From positions 33,833 to 97,832 of the forward strand of contig JAMFSL010000079.1 of assembly GCA_026225275.1 (NCBI GenBank): 64,000 nucleotides of DNA. Reading direction: 5' to 3'. Position 1 is the stretch's first letter, and each line of letters opens with the position of its first letter. The DNA comes from Puia dinghuensis (GTDB lineage Bacteria > Bacteroidota > Bacteroidia > Chitinophagales > Chitinophagaceae). Made by a program: the position numbers and the translations under genes. The notes under the pieces are model-generated. The model was not told the DNA's origin and ran no database searches. It saw nothing but the letters and a program-made list of their open reading frames with translations. Positions 1-9,324 of this stretch are shown here, piece after piece.

Positions 1-887
1 ATGAGCTGATGGGCATCGCCTATGACAAGGGCATCAATTTTTTCGATAATGCGGAGGCGTATGCCGCCGGAGAAAGCGAGAAGATGATGGGGCGTGTGCT
101 GAAGAAAAAGAATTGGGACCGCACTTCGTATATCGTGTCCTCCAAGGCCTTCTTCGGGTCCCGCCAAAATCCCGCGCCCAATCAGACGGGACTTAGCCGG
201 AAACACCTGGTCGAGGCTTGTCATGAAGCGCTGCAGCGCCTGCAGCTGGATTACCTCGATCTTTATTTCTGTCATCGCCCCGATCCGAATATTTCCATGG
301 ACGAAATTGTCTGGACCATGCACAACCTGATCCAACAGGGTAAGATCTTATATTGGGGCACCAGCCAGTGGAGCGGGGCGGAAATTATGGAGGCGCACAG
401 TGTGGCACAACAATACCGGCTGATAGGCCCTGTGATGGAACAACCACAGTATAATATGTTCGAGCGGTATAAAATGGAACTGGATTACGCTCCCATTTTT
501 CGCAATACCGGCATGGGCACGACGATCTTCAGCCCGCTGGCAGCAGGTTTTCTCACCGGCAAATACCAGGAGGGAATCCCGGCAGGCTCCCGTCTTTCCC
601 TGGAAGGTTTCGACTGGCTGAAAAAGCGTTGGCTACAGGAAGACCGGATACAGAAGGTCCGTCAGCTGGCTGCCCTGGCTGGCAGGATGGGCACTTCCCT
701 GGCTTCCCTGGCCATTGCCTGGTGTATCAGTAATCCCAACGTGACGACGGCGATTGTCGGTGCTACGCGTAAGGAACAGCTCCTGGAGAATTTCAAGGCG
801 CTGGATGTGCTGCCCCTCCTGACACCTGAGCTGTTGAAGGAGATAGAAGAGATCCTGCAAAACAAGCCTTATTGGGATATGCAATAG
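1..887 (+). CDS. Aldo/keto reductase, 5' end outside window
   Basis: NAD(P)H-dependent oxidoreductase of the aldo/keto reductase superfamily, closest in style to the potassium-channel beta-subunit-like (KCNAB/YghZ) group. The frame is open from the first base, so roughly the first 30-40 residues with the opening strand lie outside. The visible part has the catalytic tetrad pieces in order: Asp and Tyr in FFDNAEAY, Lys in IVSSKAFF and His in YFCHRPDP. The late segment AIVGATRKEQLLENF fits the cofactor phosphate-binding region. The physiological substrate cannot be told from sequence. It ends before a strong terminator and is separate from the efflux operon that follows. The family call is secure. 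Confidence 0.9.
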   Translation, partial: ELMGIAYDKGINFFDNAEAYAAGESEKMMGRVLKKKNWDRTSYIVSSKAFFGSRQNPAPNQTGLSRKHLVEACHEALQRLQLDYLDLYFCHRPDPNISMDEIVWTMHNLIQQGKILYWGTSQWSGAEIMEAHSVAQQYRLIGPVMEQPQYNMFERYKMELDYAPIFRNTGMGTTIFSPLAAGFLTGKYQEGIPAGSRLSLEGFDWLKKRWLQEDRIQKVRQLAALAGRMGTSLASLAIAWCISNPNVTTAIVGATRKEQLLENFKALDVLPLLTPELLKEIEEILQNKPYWDMQ

Positions 888-907
888 AGGCAATTGTAAT
901 GAATTGT

Positions 908-941
908 ATGGGAGCATCTTAGGAGGCTCCCATATTTTTTT
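908..941 (+). terminator. Rho-independent terminator after the aldo/keto reductase
   Basis: Perfect 8-bp inverted repeat (ATGGGAGC / GCTCCCAT) with a 10-base loop, followed directly by a run of T. It begins 21 bases after the stop codon and isolates the reductase from the efflux operon promoter. Confidence 0.85.
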
Positions 942-952
942 GCAAAAAAACC

Positions 953-992
953 AATTAAACGTTTGTTTAATTCAAACGTTTGTTTAATTTTG
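953..992 (+). promoter_or_regulatory. Promoter with two tandem TetR-type operators
   Basis: A phylum-type promoter is visible: TTTG at 962-965, 19-base spacer, TAATTTTG at 985-992, twenty bases before the TetR start codon. Overlaid on it are two operator-like sites. Site 1 (953-972) is a perfect inverted repeat with arms AATTAAAC and GTTTAATT around GTTT. Site 2 (970-989) has the same right half and one mismatch in the left. The 16-base unit AAACGTTTGTTTAATT is repeated exactly at 957-972 and 974-989. A repressor bound here would cover both promoter elements, which fits autorepression of the operon by the adjacent TetR protein (inference). Confidence 0.8.
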
Positions 993-1011
993 TGACGTCA
1001 ATTAATGATTC

Positions 1012-1668
1012 ATGGCAGATAAGAGAGAGCATATATTGGTGGCGGCAGAAGATCTTTTTGCGGAAAAGGGTTTCGATGGAACTTCTGTTCGGGACATTGC
1101 CCAGCAGGCGGGCGTCAACCTGGCCATGATCTCTTATTATTTCGGGTCCAAGGAGAAGCTGCTGGAATCGCTGCTGGAGTTTCGTGCGGGTTATGCCTAC
1201 GGTATCCTGGAAGAACTCAACAAGGACGAGTCGCTCAGCCCCTGGGATAAGATTGACCGGTTGGTGGACTTCTATGTAGACAGGATCCTGAACAACCTCC
1301 GGTTTCATAATATCATGTACCAGGAGAGCAGCACCCGTTCCGTGGAGATCAGGAACAAGGCAAAGGACATCAAGCTGCGTAACCTGGAACAGATATCCAA
1401 GATCATTACCGACGGTCAGCAGAAAGGACTGTTCCGTCAGGTGGATATTCCCCTGACTGTAGGTACTATCATGGGAACGATTTCCTCTTATACCCTTTCC
1501 AAATTTTATACCTGTGCAATCCTTGCCCTTAATGAAGACGTCAATGACGAACAATACCGCCAGAGGCTTTCCCCCCGGCTTAAAGCCCACCTCAGGCAAC
1601 TGCTGAGAGCACATCTCGACATTAGAAACGATGGTTTGCCTATGACGGAAGACCGGAAGGGTCTTTAG
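1012..1668 (+). CDS. TetR/AcrR family transcriptional repressor
   Basis: 218-residue one-component regulator. Residues about 5-50 form the TetR helix-turn-helix, with the recognisable pieces AAEDLFAEKGFDGTSVRDIAQ and ISYYFGSKEKLLE. The remainder is the helical ligand-binding and dimerisation domain, with no close functional match that I can name. It is the first gene of an operon with outer-membrane, periplasmic and inner-membrane efflux components, so it most likely senses an exported compound. The tandem palindromes over its own promoter support repression of the whole operon. The inducer is unknown. Confidence 0.9.
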   Translation: MADKREHILVAAEDLFAEKGFDGTSVRDIAQQAGVNLAMISYYFGSKEKLLESLLEFRAGYAYGILEELNKDESLSPWDKIDRLVDFYVDRILNNLRFHNIMYQESSTRSVEIRNKAKDIKLRNLEQISKIITDGQQKGLFRQVDIPLTVGTIMGTISSYTLSKFYTCAILALNEDVNDEQYRQRLSPRLKAHLRQLLRAHLDIRNDGLPMTEDRKGL

Positions 1669-1779
1669 AAATGGCTCTGTAATGGTGACCGGCAGGATGT
1701 ATTTCCGGCGGGATAGGGAGAGGAGCATATGCTTCAAATCAAACAAGCGATGAAACGAAGTTATAAATATAAGAACAAC

Positions 1780-3099
1780 ATGAAAAAAAAGTTAGCAGGA
1801 GTTTCAGTCTTCTTACTTTTTGCTGTGTTTGTTGCCGATGCCCAGCCCAGGACGCTTAGCCTGGATGAGGCAGTGCAGTTAGGGCTACAGAACAGCAAGC
1901 AATTGAAAAGGCAGCAGTATAAGATCAATGAGGCGCTGGCTAGATTTGCGCAGGCCAAGGATCTTGCGCTGCCGGACATGAAGGTCAACTTCCAGTATCT
2001 GCATGCGCTGATGCTGTCCCGGGTGGTCAGCATTCCCGGTGTGACAACAACGCCGTTGAAGTTTCCATTCGACTTCCCGGCCTATCTCGGTACTCTGTCA
2101 GTTAACGAACCGATATTCAATGGTAACCAGTTCAAGTATGCCCGCCAGTCAGCCGACCTGATGGTGCAGATGACGCGACTGGATGCCGATAAGGATAAGG
2201 ACGATATCACCTATCTCGTGATCAACGAGTACCTGAACTTCGGAAAGATCATCGAAAACGAACTCATCGTTGCACAGAACATGCAGGATGTAGAGGGCAA
2301 GCTGGACGAGATCACCAAATATGAAAGCCAGGGTCTCGCCACGCAAAACGATGTACTACGGTTTCAACTGCAGAAGTCGCAGATCCAGCTGACGGAGGTC
2401 GAACTGGAAAACAACCGGAAGATAGCCAACTATGACATGAATGTGCTGCTGGGACTGCCGGATTCCACGGAGATCATCCTGCCGGCAATGAACTACAAGC
2501 TGAGCGAAAATCCTGTCTTTGCCGATCTGCTGCAGCAGGCAGTGACCAATCGCCGCGAACTGCAGGATCTGTCCTACCAGTCAAAGATCGCCGACGTCAA
2601 TGTCAAAAAGATCCATGATCAGCGTTTGCCGACAGTAGCCGCTTCCGGTGGAATGTACTATATCAACCCGACAGGCGAAGTCATTCCGACACGCAATAAC
2701 CTGCTGGCGCCGCTCACCCTCGGCATCGGGGTCAGCTGGGATATCGGTACCCTGTATAAGAATAAGAACAAGGAAAACGAGGCTACCCTGGAGAGAGGGG
2801 AATTGAATACCGCCAGGGACCAGGCGATGGACGATATCAAGACGGATGTACATACCCAGTTCATCAATTACCAGCAGGCGCTGGAAAAGATCAAGGTGCT
2901 GCAGGTGGCTGTTACGCAGGCGGAAGAGAACGAACGGATCACGGAATCGAAGTATAAGAACAACCTGGTGAACACGACAGACCGTATCGATGCGCAGACG
3001 GATTTGTATCAATCGCGGGTCAACCTCGAGCTGGCCAAGTCCGACGCTACCATCGCTTATTACAACATCCTGAAATCAACCGGCAACGTACATCCTTAA
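1780..3099 (+). CDS. TolC family outer-membrane efflux protein
   Basis: 439-residue outer-membrane channel of a tripartite pump. I chose the ATG at 1780 rather than an in-frame ATG at 1729 because it gives a clean signal peptide (MKKK, hydrophobic stretch, cleavage near VADAQ). The mature part starts RTLSLDEAVQLGLQNS, typical of the OEP family, and shows the internal duplication of long amphipathic helices; DLYQSRVNLELAKSDATIAYYNIL near the C-terminus is characteristic. It lies 111 bases after the TetR gene and 43 before the EmrA-like gene, consistent with one transcript. Confidence 0.9.
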   Translation: MKKKLAGVSVFLLFAVFVADAQPRTLSLDEAVQLGLQNSKQLKRQQYKINEALARFAQAKDLALPDMKVNFQYLHALMLSRVVSIPGVTTTPLKFPFDFPAYLGTLSVNEPIFNGNQFKYARQSADLMVQMTRLDADKDKDDITYLVINEYLNFGKIIENELIVAQNMQDVEGKLDEITKYESQGLATQNDVLRFQLQKSQIQLTEVELENNRKIANYDMNVLLGLPDSTEIILPAMNYKLSENPVFADLLQQAVTNRRELQDLSYQSKIADVNVKKIHDQRLPTVAASGGMYYINPTGEVIPTRNNLLAPLTLGIGVSWDIGTLYKNKNKENEATLERGELNTARDQAMDDIKTDVHTQFINYQQALEKIKVLQVAVTQAEENERITESKYKNNLVNTTDRIDAQTDLYQSRVNLELAKSDATIAYYNILKSTGNVHP

Positions 3100-3142
3100 A
3101 AATTTTATTACTAAAACGAATAATTGCAAACTGCATTTTAAT

Positions 3143-4186
3143 ATGGAACAGAATACAACTCCGAAGAAGCCTCGCAAACTGTTATTTCCGATCATCCTGG
3201 GCCTCGTGCTGGTGGGTGCTGTAGTCTTCACGGTGAAGGAATATGTCTTTCTTCAGTCTCATGAAGAGACCGATGACGCCCAGGTAGATGGGGACATCAG
3301 CCCGATCATTGCCCGCGTATCCGGTTATGTGACGAAGATCAACTTCGTGGACAACCAGCATGTCAATGCCGGCGACACCCTGGTCGTACTGGATGACCGC
3401 GACTATAAGATCAAGCTTGACCAGGCGGTGGCTGCCCAGAATGCTGCGCAGAAAAACGTATCCGCTTTTGGCGCTGCGATCGCAGAAGCCCGGTCGGGCA
3501 TAGCGGTACAGCAGGCCAGCATCGAACAGGCACAGGTACATTTGTGGAAGGCCACCCAGGATTATGAAAGATATAAGAATCTGTACGACGATCATGCTAT
3601 CACCAAAGCGCAGTTCGACGAGGCTACCGCCGACAAGGAAGCTGCACAGGCCGCCCTGGACGGAGCCAAGAGCCAGGTACCGGTGATCGACAAACGGATC
3701 AATACCAGTAAAGAACAGACGGTTGCTACGGCATCTATCATCGACACCCGTAAGGCAGATGTAGAATACGCGGCCTTACAGCTGACATACACTGTCATCA
3801 CAGCGCCTGCCAGCGGTATCGTTTCTAAACGTAATATCCAGCTGGGACAGCTGGTACAGGCAGGATCGCCACTGTTCTCCGTCGTTCACGATAGCGTGTA
3901 TATCACCGCCAATTTCAAGGAGACACAGCTCAGTGACATCAAGGATGGCCAGAAGGTTGATATCCGCGTGGATGCCTTCGACAAGCAGGTTGTTCCCGGG
4001 ACGATCGAATCGTTCTCCGGTGCAACGGGAGCAAAATTCTCTCTCCTGCCTCCTGATAACGCCACCGGCAACTTCGTAAAGGTTGTTCAACGTATACCGC
4101 TCAGGATCAGGATCGACGCCGATTCTTCGGTATTGCGGCGGCTGCGTCCGGGCATGAGCGTGGACGTGACTGTTCATACGAAATAG
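3143..4186 (+). CDS. HlyD/EmrA-type periplasmic adaptor subunit
   Basis: 347-residue membrane-fusion protein linking the inner-membrane transporter to the TolC channel. Residues about 13-32 are the single N-terminal membrane anchor. They are followed by ETDDAQVDGDISPI, a signature of the EmrA branch, then the first lipoyl half (VSGYVTKINFVDNQHV), a coiled-coil hairpin rich in Ala and Gln (about 90-200), the second lipoyl half (APASGIVSKRN) and a beta-barrel. The usual length for EmrA is 350-390. The order TolC, EmrA, EmrB supports a DHA2-type drug pump. Confidence 0.92.
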   Translation: MEQNTTPKKPRKLLFPIILGLVLVGAVVFTVKEYVFLQSHEETDDAQVDGDISPIIARVSGYVTKINFVDNQHVNAGDTLVVLDDRDYKIKLDQAVAAQNAAQKNVSAFGAAIAEARSGIAVQQASIEQAQVHLWKATQDYERYKNLYDDHAITKAQFDEATADKEAAQAALDGAKSQVPVIDKRINTSKEQTVATASIIDTRKADVEYAALQLTYTVITAPASGIVSKRNIQLGQLVQAGSPLFSVVHDSVYITANFKETQLSDIKDGQKVDIRVDAFDKQVVPGTIESFSGATGAKFSLLPPDNATGNFVKVVQRIPLRIRIDADSSVLRRLRPGMSVDVTVHTK

Positions 4187-4219
4187 GTAATTAGGCTAGT
4201 ATACTTTAATTTATTTGTT

Positions 4220-5767
4220 ATGGCAGAACATGGCTTTAGAAGATGGATCATTACCATTACGGTTATTCTCGCCGCACTGCTGGAACTGATCGATACGACG
4301 ATCGTTAACGTCGCATTGCCCAATATTATGGGTAACCTGGGGGCCACCCTGGAGGATGCTAACTGGATCGTGACGGGGTATGCGGTGGCGAATGTGATCA
4401 TCCTGCCCATGTCGGGATGGCTGGGTGACCGTTTTGGAAGAAAGAATTATTTCCTTGCCTCTATATTGATCTTCACCATTGCCTCCTTCCTTTGCGGTAA
4501 TGCCAACAACCTGGATACGTTGATTGCCTTCCGGCTGTTGCAGGGGCTGGCTGGTGGTGGTCTGATCTCTACTGGACAGGCGATCCTGCTGGAAACCTGG
4601 CCTCCTTCCGAGGTGGGCATGGCTACGGCATTGTTCGGTCTCGGGGCCGTCGTCGGTCCGACTGTCGGCCCAACACTAGGTGGATTGATCACCGACAACC
4701 TTTCCTGGCAGTGGATATTCTATGTCAATATCCCGGTGGGCGCCATCGCGGCCTTCTGCGTGTCGACCTTTGTGCGGGAATCACCAAGGTATGGGCAGGG
4801 TAAGCGCGTAGACTGGTGGGGCATCCTGTTCCTGGCCCTGGGCGTAGGCGCTCTGCAGGTCGTGCTGGAAAAAGGCGAGGACAAGGATTGGACGGCGACC
4901 TGGTGGATCACCGCGCTGATATTCACGACAGTGATCTCCGCCATCTGTTTTGTCTGGCGCGAGACCAAGATAGATTTTCCCGTCGTCAACTTCAAGATCC
5001 TCCGGCATCGAAGCTTTGCGATCGGCATCTTTACGTCCTATGCCCTGGGGGTAGCCCTATATGGATCGACCTTCATCTTCCCGGTATTCTGTCAGAACCT
5101 GTTGGGATTTACCGCCAAGCAGACAGGTCTTATCTTGTTGCCTGGGGGGGTCGCAACCATATTGTGTATGCCTTTTGTCGGTAATCTGCTGAAGAAAGGC
5201 ATTCCGGCCCAATTCCTTTCTGCCGGCGGTTTTATCTTATTCTTTATTTTCTGCTGGATGTTATACAGTTCTTCCCTGCAATCGGGCACCGGGGATTTCT
5301 TCTGGCCGCTGATCATCCGCGGCATCGGGATGGCCATCCTTTTCGTGCCGCTCACGACGCTGGCTATTTCCGACCTCAAGGGGCCCGAGATCGGTCAGGG
5401 AACGGGGCTGAACAACATGATGCGGCAGCTGGGGGGGTCTTTCGGGATCGCCATCATGACCACGATCATTCACATCAAAACCAGTGTCAACCGCAACATC
5501 CTGCTGGAGAATATGAATCAGTATAACCCGGCTTTCAATGATCGGTTGAATTCAACGACACAGAGTTTCGTAGCGCAGGGTTTTCCCTTAAGTCAGGCGC
5601 AGCAGATGGCCAACGGGGCAATGGAAGGCATCGTTTCGAAGCAGACGATGCTGGTGACGTATAACGGCATGTACCTGCTGATCGGATTCTTTACCCTGAT
5701 CTGTATACCACTGATCTTTTTCCAGCCCTTCAAGAAGGCGGTCGCCATGCCGGTAGATGCGCACTAA
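4220..5767 (+). CDS. DHA2 family (EmrB-like) major facilitator transporter
   Basis: 515-residue proton-coupled exporter predicted to have 14 membrane helices. Motif A (GWLGDRFGRKNYF) follows helix 2, and motif C (VVGPTVGPTLGG), typical of drug:H+ antiporters, lies in helix 5. The C-terminal part has a periplasmic loop rich in Asn and Gln before the last helix. As the last gene of the operon it completes an EmrAB-TolC system. Substrates are probably hydrophobic toxicants or antibiotics, but the sequence does not identify them. Confidence 0.93.
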   Translation: MAEHGFRRWIITITVILAALLELIDTTIVNVALPNIMGNLGATLEDANWIVTGYAVANVIILPMSGWLGDRFGRKNYFLASILIFTIASFLCGNANNLDTLIAFRLLQGLAGGGLISTGQAILLETWPPSEVGMATALFGLGAVVGPTVGPTLGGLITDNLSWQWIFYVNIPVGAIAAFCVSTFVRESPRYGQGKRVDWWGILFLALGVGALQVVLEKGEDKDWTATWWITALIFTTVISAICFVWRETKIDFPVVNFKILRHRSFAIGIFTSYALGVALYGSTFIFPVFCQNLLGFTAKQTGLILLPGGVATILCMPFVGNLLKKGIPAQFLSAGGFILFFIFCWMLYSSSLQSGTGDFFWPLIIRGIGMAILFVPLTTLAISDLKGPEIGQGTGLNNMMRQLGGSFGIAIMTTIIHIKTSVNRNILLENMNQYNPAFNDRLNSTTQSFVAQGFPLSQAQQMANGAMEGIVSKQTMLVTYNGMYLLIGFFTLICIPLIFFQPFKKAVAMPVDAH

Positions 5768-6385
5768 TACACTATGATGAAAATAATTTAAGAATTTAAG
5801 ATAGGAATTGACCCATAGAAAGGCACACGGATCACCAGACAGAACCAAAGAGTCCATGCAAAAGAAAAGTCCTGAAATTTTTCAGGACTTTTCAACTTTT
5901 TTGTACGATACTTAACCATCAACTTCGTGGCCATCAATAGGTACAAATTTAAATCGGTTTGTTCTTAGGATTTGGATGTTCTCGGATTTGGATCTTCTTG
6001 GAATTGGATTTTTCTGAACAAGTTTGATCGATTAAGGATTCAGGGTTTTTCTGGATTGTTGGATTTCTCTTGGTTTTTTAAGGATTTGAATCAAACGGGA
6101 TTCTTCTTTCGGACGTTGGATTTTGGTTTTTCTTTGGATTTAAGTTCATTCATTCTTTCAGTCAGGTTTCTCTTTGGACATTGGATTCGAATCACTTATC
6201 AATCATACTTAACAATACAAACATACAATCCGACCGACGCCAGTGCAAGAGAATAAATGCTATATTTCTTAACTGACGTTTTTACGGTCTGTCTCGTAGA
6301 TATCCTATGGGGCAATCGTTATTCTACCTATTTTTTTTGGATACATCATAAATTGCCCTATTTTAGGACTTCTAAAGCATTATCC
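5768..6385. other. 618-base gene-free interval, low complexity in its second half
   Basis: The first part holds the terminator of the efflux operon. From about 5966 to 6190 the plus strand is T/G-rich and GGATT occurs at 5968, 5983, 6006, 6036, 6052, 6061, 6082, 6098, 6118, 6136 and 6183, far more often than chance would give. A 94-codon open frame at 5972-6256 follows this composition (Phe, Leu, Trp, Ser-rich) and does not look like a protein. From 6190 to 6385 I see only A/T-rich DNA and no convincing promoter. Confidence 0.7.
5865..5902 (+). terminator. Rho-independent terminator of the efflux operon
   Basis: Thirteen-base arms AAAAGTCCTGAAA and TTTCAGGACTTTT separated by two bases, followed by CAACTTTTTT. 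It lies about 100 bases after the transporter stop. The A-rich left arm could also let it act on the other strand. Confidence 0.85.
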
Positions 6386-7210
6386 ATGAGGAACTTCGAA
6401 AACAAGACTGTGCTGATCACCGGTGGCACCAGGGGCATCGGTAAATCCATTGCTATCCGGCTGGCCAAAGAAGGCGCCAATGTCGCCATCGTAGGCAAAA
6501 CAGCTGAACCCAATCCAAAATTAGAGGGGACTATTTATACCGCAGCAGAGGAGATTACTGCTGCCGGTGGCGGAAAGGTGCTCCCGATACAAGGAGATAT
6601 CCGTTACGAAGACCAGATCAAGGATATCGTCACCCGGACGATCGATACCTTTGGGCAGCTGGATATTTTGGTCAATAACGCCAGCGCGATCAATATCGCT
6701 ACAACAGAACATATGGAGGTCAAGCGCTTTGACCTCATCCAGCAGATCAATGTGAGAGGGACGTTCTTAATGTGCCAGGCTTGTATTCCCTACCTCAAAC
6801 AGGCCCATAACCCCCACATCTTAAATCTTTCGCCGCCACTGAACCTCGATCCCCGCTGGTTTGGGCCGCATCTGGCCTATACGATGAGCAAATACGGCAT
6901 GAGTATGATCGTACTGGGCCTGGCAGAAGAGCTGAAACAATACCGCATCGCAGCCAATGCGCTGTGGCCAAAGACTACTATCGCTACGGCAGCAGTGAAG
7001 AACTTGCTGGGCGGCGACTTTTTGATGCAACGAAGCAGATTGCCCGAGATCGTGTCGGACGCTGCATACTATATCCTGCAAAAGCCGTCTTTTGAGAATA
7101 CGGGCAATTTTTATATTGACGAAGAGGTCCTGAAACAGGAAGGGGTGACCGATTTCGGCCATTATGCCGTCAATCCCGGGCAGAAGCTCATGAATGACCT
7201 GTTTCTCTAA
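6386..7210 (+). CDS. Short-chain dehydrogenase, HSDL2-like
   Basis: 274-residue classical SDR. The Rossmann glycine motif TGGTRGIG is at residues 12-19, NNAS follows in the middle, and the catalytic YTMSK sits in HLAYTMSKYGMS, wording typical of the hydroxysteroid dehydrogenase-like 2 group. The ATG at 6386 was chosen because the SDR fold begins at once (MRNFENKTVLITGG); the frame is open 43 codons further upstream but that part is low-complexity intergenic sequence. The substrate is unknown, probably a fatty or hydrophobic alcohol or ketone. The gene stands alone and converges on the DoxX-like gene. Confidence 0.85.
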   Translation: MRNFENKTVLITGGTRGIGKSIAIRLAKEGANVAIVGKTAEPNPKLEGTIYTAAEEITAAGGGKVLPIQGDIRYEDQIKDIVTRTIDTFGQLDILVNNASAINIATTEHMEVKRFDLIQQINVRGTFLMCQACIPYLKQAHNPHILNLSPPLNLDPRWFGPHLAYTMSKYGMSMIVLGLAEELKQYRIAANALWPKTTIATAAVKNLLGGDFLMQRSRLPEIVSDAAYYILQKPSFENTGNFYIDEEVLKQEGVTDFGHYAVNPGQKLMNDLFL

Positions 7211-7269
7211 AGATCGGCCTTCGGATGTTCAACCGGTTCGGGAGTCCCTGTTGGCCACGACGTCATTGC

Positions 7270-7644
7270 CTAGCTTTTTCTGCTGGCCACGAGCAGGGCA
7301 GCGGCAGCGAGACCGGTGTCCTTGATCAGGTTGGTCATCGGAAACCTCCTGGCGCTGGCATCGGGCGCATTCAATACTGCCGGCAGGTGCACCGTCAGCA
7401 CGATCAATAACAAAAAGAGACACAGCAGCAATCCAGCCAGCCGAGCCTGCCTGTCGATGAGGAAGGCAATGGCCGCGAGCAGCAAACAGGCGCCGGTAAT
7501 ATATACCCATAAGACGCCGCCCGGAAGAAAAGAGGGTACCATTTTCTGCATGCCGGTACCGACAATGAAATGGTTGAGACCGAAGAAACCAATAACGAGG
7601 GCATAGAAGATCGTCCCGATCTTGGAGAGGGTTGCATTATTCAT
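7270..7644 (-). CDS. DoxX-like small integral membrane protein
   Basis: 124-residue protein with four predicted membrane helices (about 8-26, 44-62, 70-90 and 105-120). The segments GTIFYALVIGFFGLNHF and MVPSFLPGG resemble the DoxX/SURF4-like family, whose members are small membrane proteins associated with redox functions; a specific activity cannot be given. It is a lone minus-strand gene, convergent with the upstream SDR and about 100 bases from lysS. Confidence 0.6.
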   Translation of the reverse strand: MNNATLSKIGTIFYALVIGFFGLNHFIVGTGMQKMVPSFLPGGVLWVYITGACLLLAAIAFLIDRQARLAGLLLCLFLLLIVLTVHLPAVLNAPDASARRFPMTNLIKDTGLAAAALLVASRKS

Positions 7645-7740
7645 ATGGCAATCGTTTAATTACTCCTAATTTAACAAAAAATTGCCAGATAACGCGGAAT
7701 ATCTTTGCACCAGTATGGGCATAGCCGGTAGTTGAGGCGG

Positions 7741-9297
7741 TTATAGATCTGCTTTCGGGTGCTCTACCGTTTGTTCGGGTGTCTTCTCTGGGCGCATTTG
7801 CGGAAACAGCAGCACATCCTGGATACTGACCTGACCTGTCATCAGCATGCACAACCTGTCGATGCCAAAGCCGATGCCGGCGGTGGGGGGCATCCCATAC
7901 TCCAGCGCCCGAAGGAAATCATTGTCGATTAACATAGCCTCGTCATCCCCGCGCTCCATTAGCTGTACCTGTGCCTCGAACCGCTCCCGTTGGTCGATCG
8001 GGTCGTTGAGCTCGCTGTAGGCATTGGCGATCTCTTTTCCGTTGATCATCAGCTCAAAACGCTCGACGAGGCCAGGGCGGCTCCGGTGCCTTTTAGTCAG
8101 GGGGCTCATCTCCACCGGGTAGTCTATAATAAAAGTCGGTTGGATAAAATGACGTTCGCACTTCGAACTGAAGATCTCATCGATAAGCTTGCCCTTGCCC
8201 ATCGTTGGGTCGGCGTGGATATCCAGGCGGCGGCAGGCCTCCCGCAAATCCTCCTCATCCATACCATCGATATCGATGCCGGTAAATTCCCGGATGGCAT
8301 CGTACATGGTGACCCGGCGATAAGGGGCCTTGAAATCGATCTCCTGGCCGTCTACCAATACCCAACTCTTGCCGTTTGTCGCCATGGCGGCGCTTTCAAG
8401 CAACTGCTCGGTCGTCTCCATCATCCACAGGTAATCCTTATAGGCCGTATAGAATTCCAGTACGGTAAATTCGGGGTTATGGGTGCGGTCCATGCCTTCA
8501 TTACGAAAGTTGCGGCTGAATTCATAGACCCAGTCGAATCCGCCTACAATCAGTCTTTTGAGATATAGCTCGTTGGCGATCCGCAGGTAAAAAGGCACGT
8601 CGAGGGCATTGTGATGCGTAATGAACGGGCGCGCGGCGGCTCCGCCGGGGATGCTCTGCAATACCGGGGTATCTACTTCCAGGGCGCCGCGTTCATTTAG
8701 GAACGTGCGAATGGCATTGATCATCTTCGTGCGCTTGAGAAAGACCTCTTTTACCCCCGGATTAACGATAAGATCCGCATACCGTTGACGGTACCGGAAT
8801 TCAGGATCTGTCACTTCGTCGAAAACATTGCCTTGCTCATCCCTCTTTACAACGGGCAAAGGCTTGAGGGATTTGGCCAGCAAGGCGAAGGTTTGAGTAT
8901 GGACGGAAGTTTCCCCGGTACGGGTGACAAACACATAACCTGTTACCCCGATGAAATCGCCGAGGTCGAGCAGGTGCTTGATCACATTGTCGAACAAAGT
9001 TTTGTCCTCACCGGGACAAAGATCGTCCCTGCGCATATAAAGCTGGATGATCCCCTGGCTATCCTGGATCTTGATAAATACTACCTTGCCTTTATCATTA
9101 ATGCTCATGACCCGCCCGGCAAGCGTAACGTTGCTGAACTCCGCTTTGTTTTCTTCTGTAAATCGTTTTAAAATGTCAGCGGAATAATGGCTGATAGGAA
9201 ACAAAGCGGCCGGATAGGGGTCAACGCCCAACTGCTGCAGCCCGGCCAGCTTTTCACGCCGAATGATCTCCTGTTCCGATAGATTTGATGTGGTCAT
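7741..9297 (-). CDS. lysS: Lysyl-tRNA synthetase, class II
   Basis: 518-residue enzyme that charges tRNA-Lys. The N-terminal OB-fold anticodon domain (about 55-165, VTLAGRVMSINDKGKVVF) is followed by the class II catalytic core: motif 1 near FLNERGALEVDTPVLQ, motif 2 at SRNFRNEGMDRTHNPEFT, and motif 3 at GIGFGIDRLCMLMTG. The ATG at 9297 was preferred to one ten codons upstream because MTTSNLSEQEIIRREKL matches the usual beginning and leaves room for the promoter at 9325-9356. Monocistronic. Confidence 0.97.
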   Translation of the reverse strand: MTTSNLSEQEIIRREKLAGLQQLGVDPYPAALFPISHYSADILKRFTEENKAEFSNVTLAGRVMSINDKGKVVFIKIQDSQGIIQLYMRRDDLCPGEDKTLFDNVIKHLLDLGDFIGVTGYVFVTRTGETSVHTQTFALLAKSLKPLPVVKRDEQGNVFDEVTDPEFRYRQRYADLIVNPGVKEVFLKRTKMINAIRTFLNERGALEVDTPVLQSIPGGAAARPFITHHNALDVPFYLRIANELYLKRLIVGGFDWVYEFSRNFRNEGMDRTHNPEFTVLEFYTAYKDYLWMMETTEQLLESAAMATNGKSWVLVDGQEIDFKAPYRRVTMYDAIREFTGIDIDGMDEEDLREACRRLDIHADPTMGKGKLIDEIFSSKCERHFIQPTFIIDYPVEMSPLTKRHRSRPGLVERFELMINGKEIANAYSELNDPIDQRERFEAQVQLMERGDDEAMLIDNDFLRALEYGMPPTAGIGFGIDRLCMLMTGQVSIQDVLLFPQMRPEKTPEQTVEHPKADL

Positions 9298-9324
9298 AAT
9301 CCAATAATGATTGCAAAATTCCGG

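Noticed and set aside
967..1746. 259-codon minus-strand frame
   Set aside because: Antisense shadow of the TetR gene.
5972..6256. 94-codon plus-strand frame in the GGATT-rich region
   Set aside because: Amino acid content simply reflects the repetitive DNA; no start context and no family.
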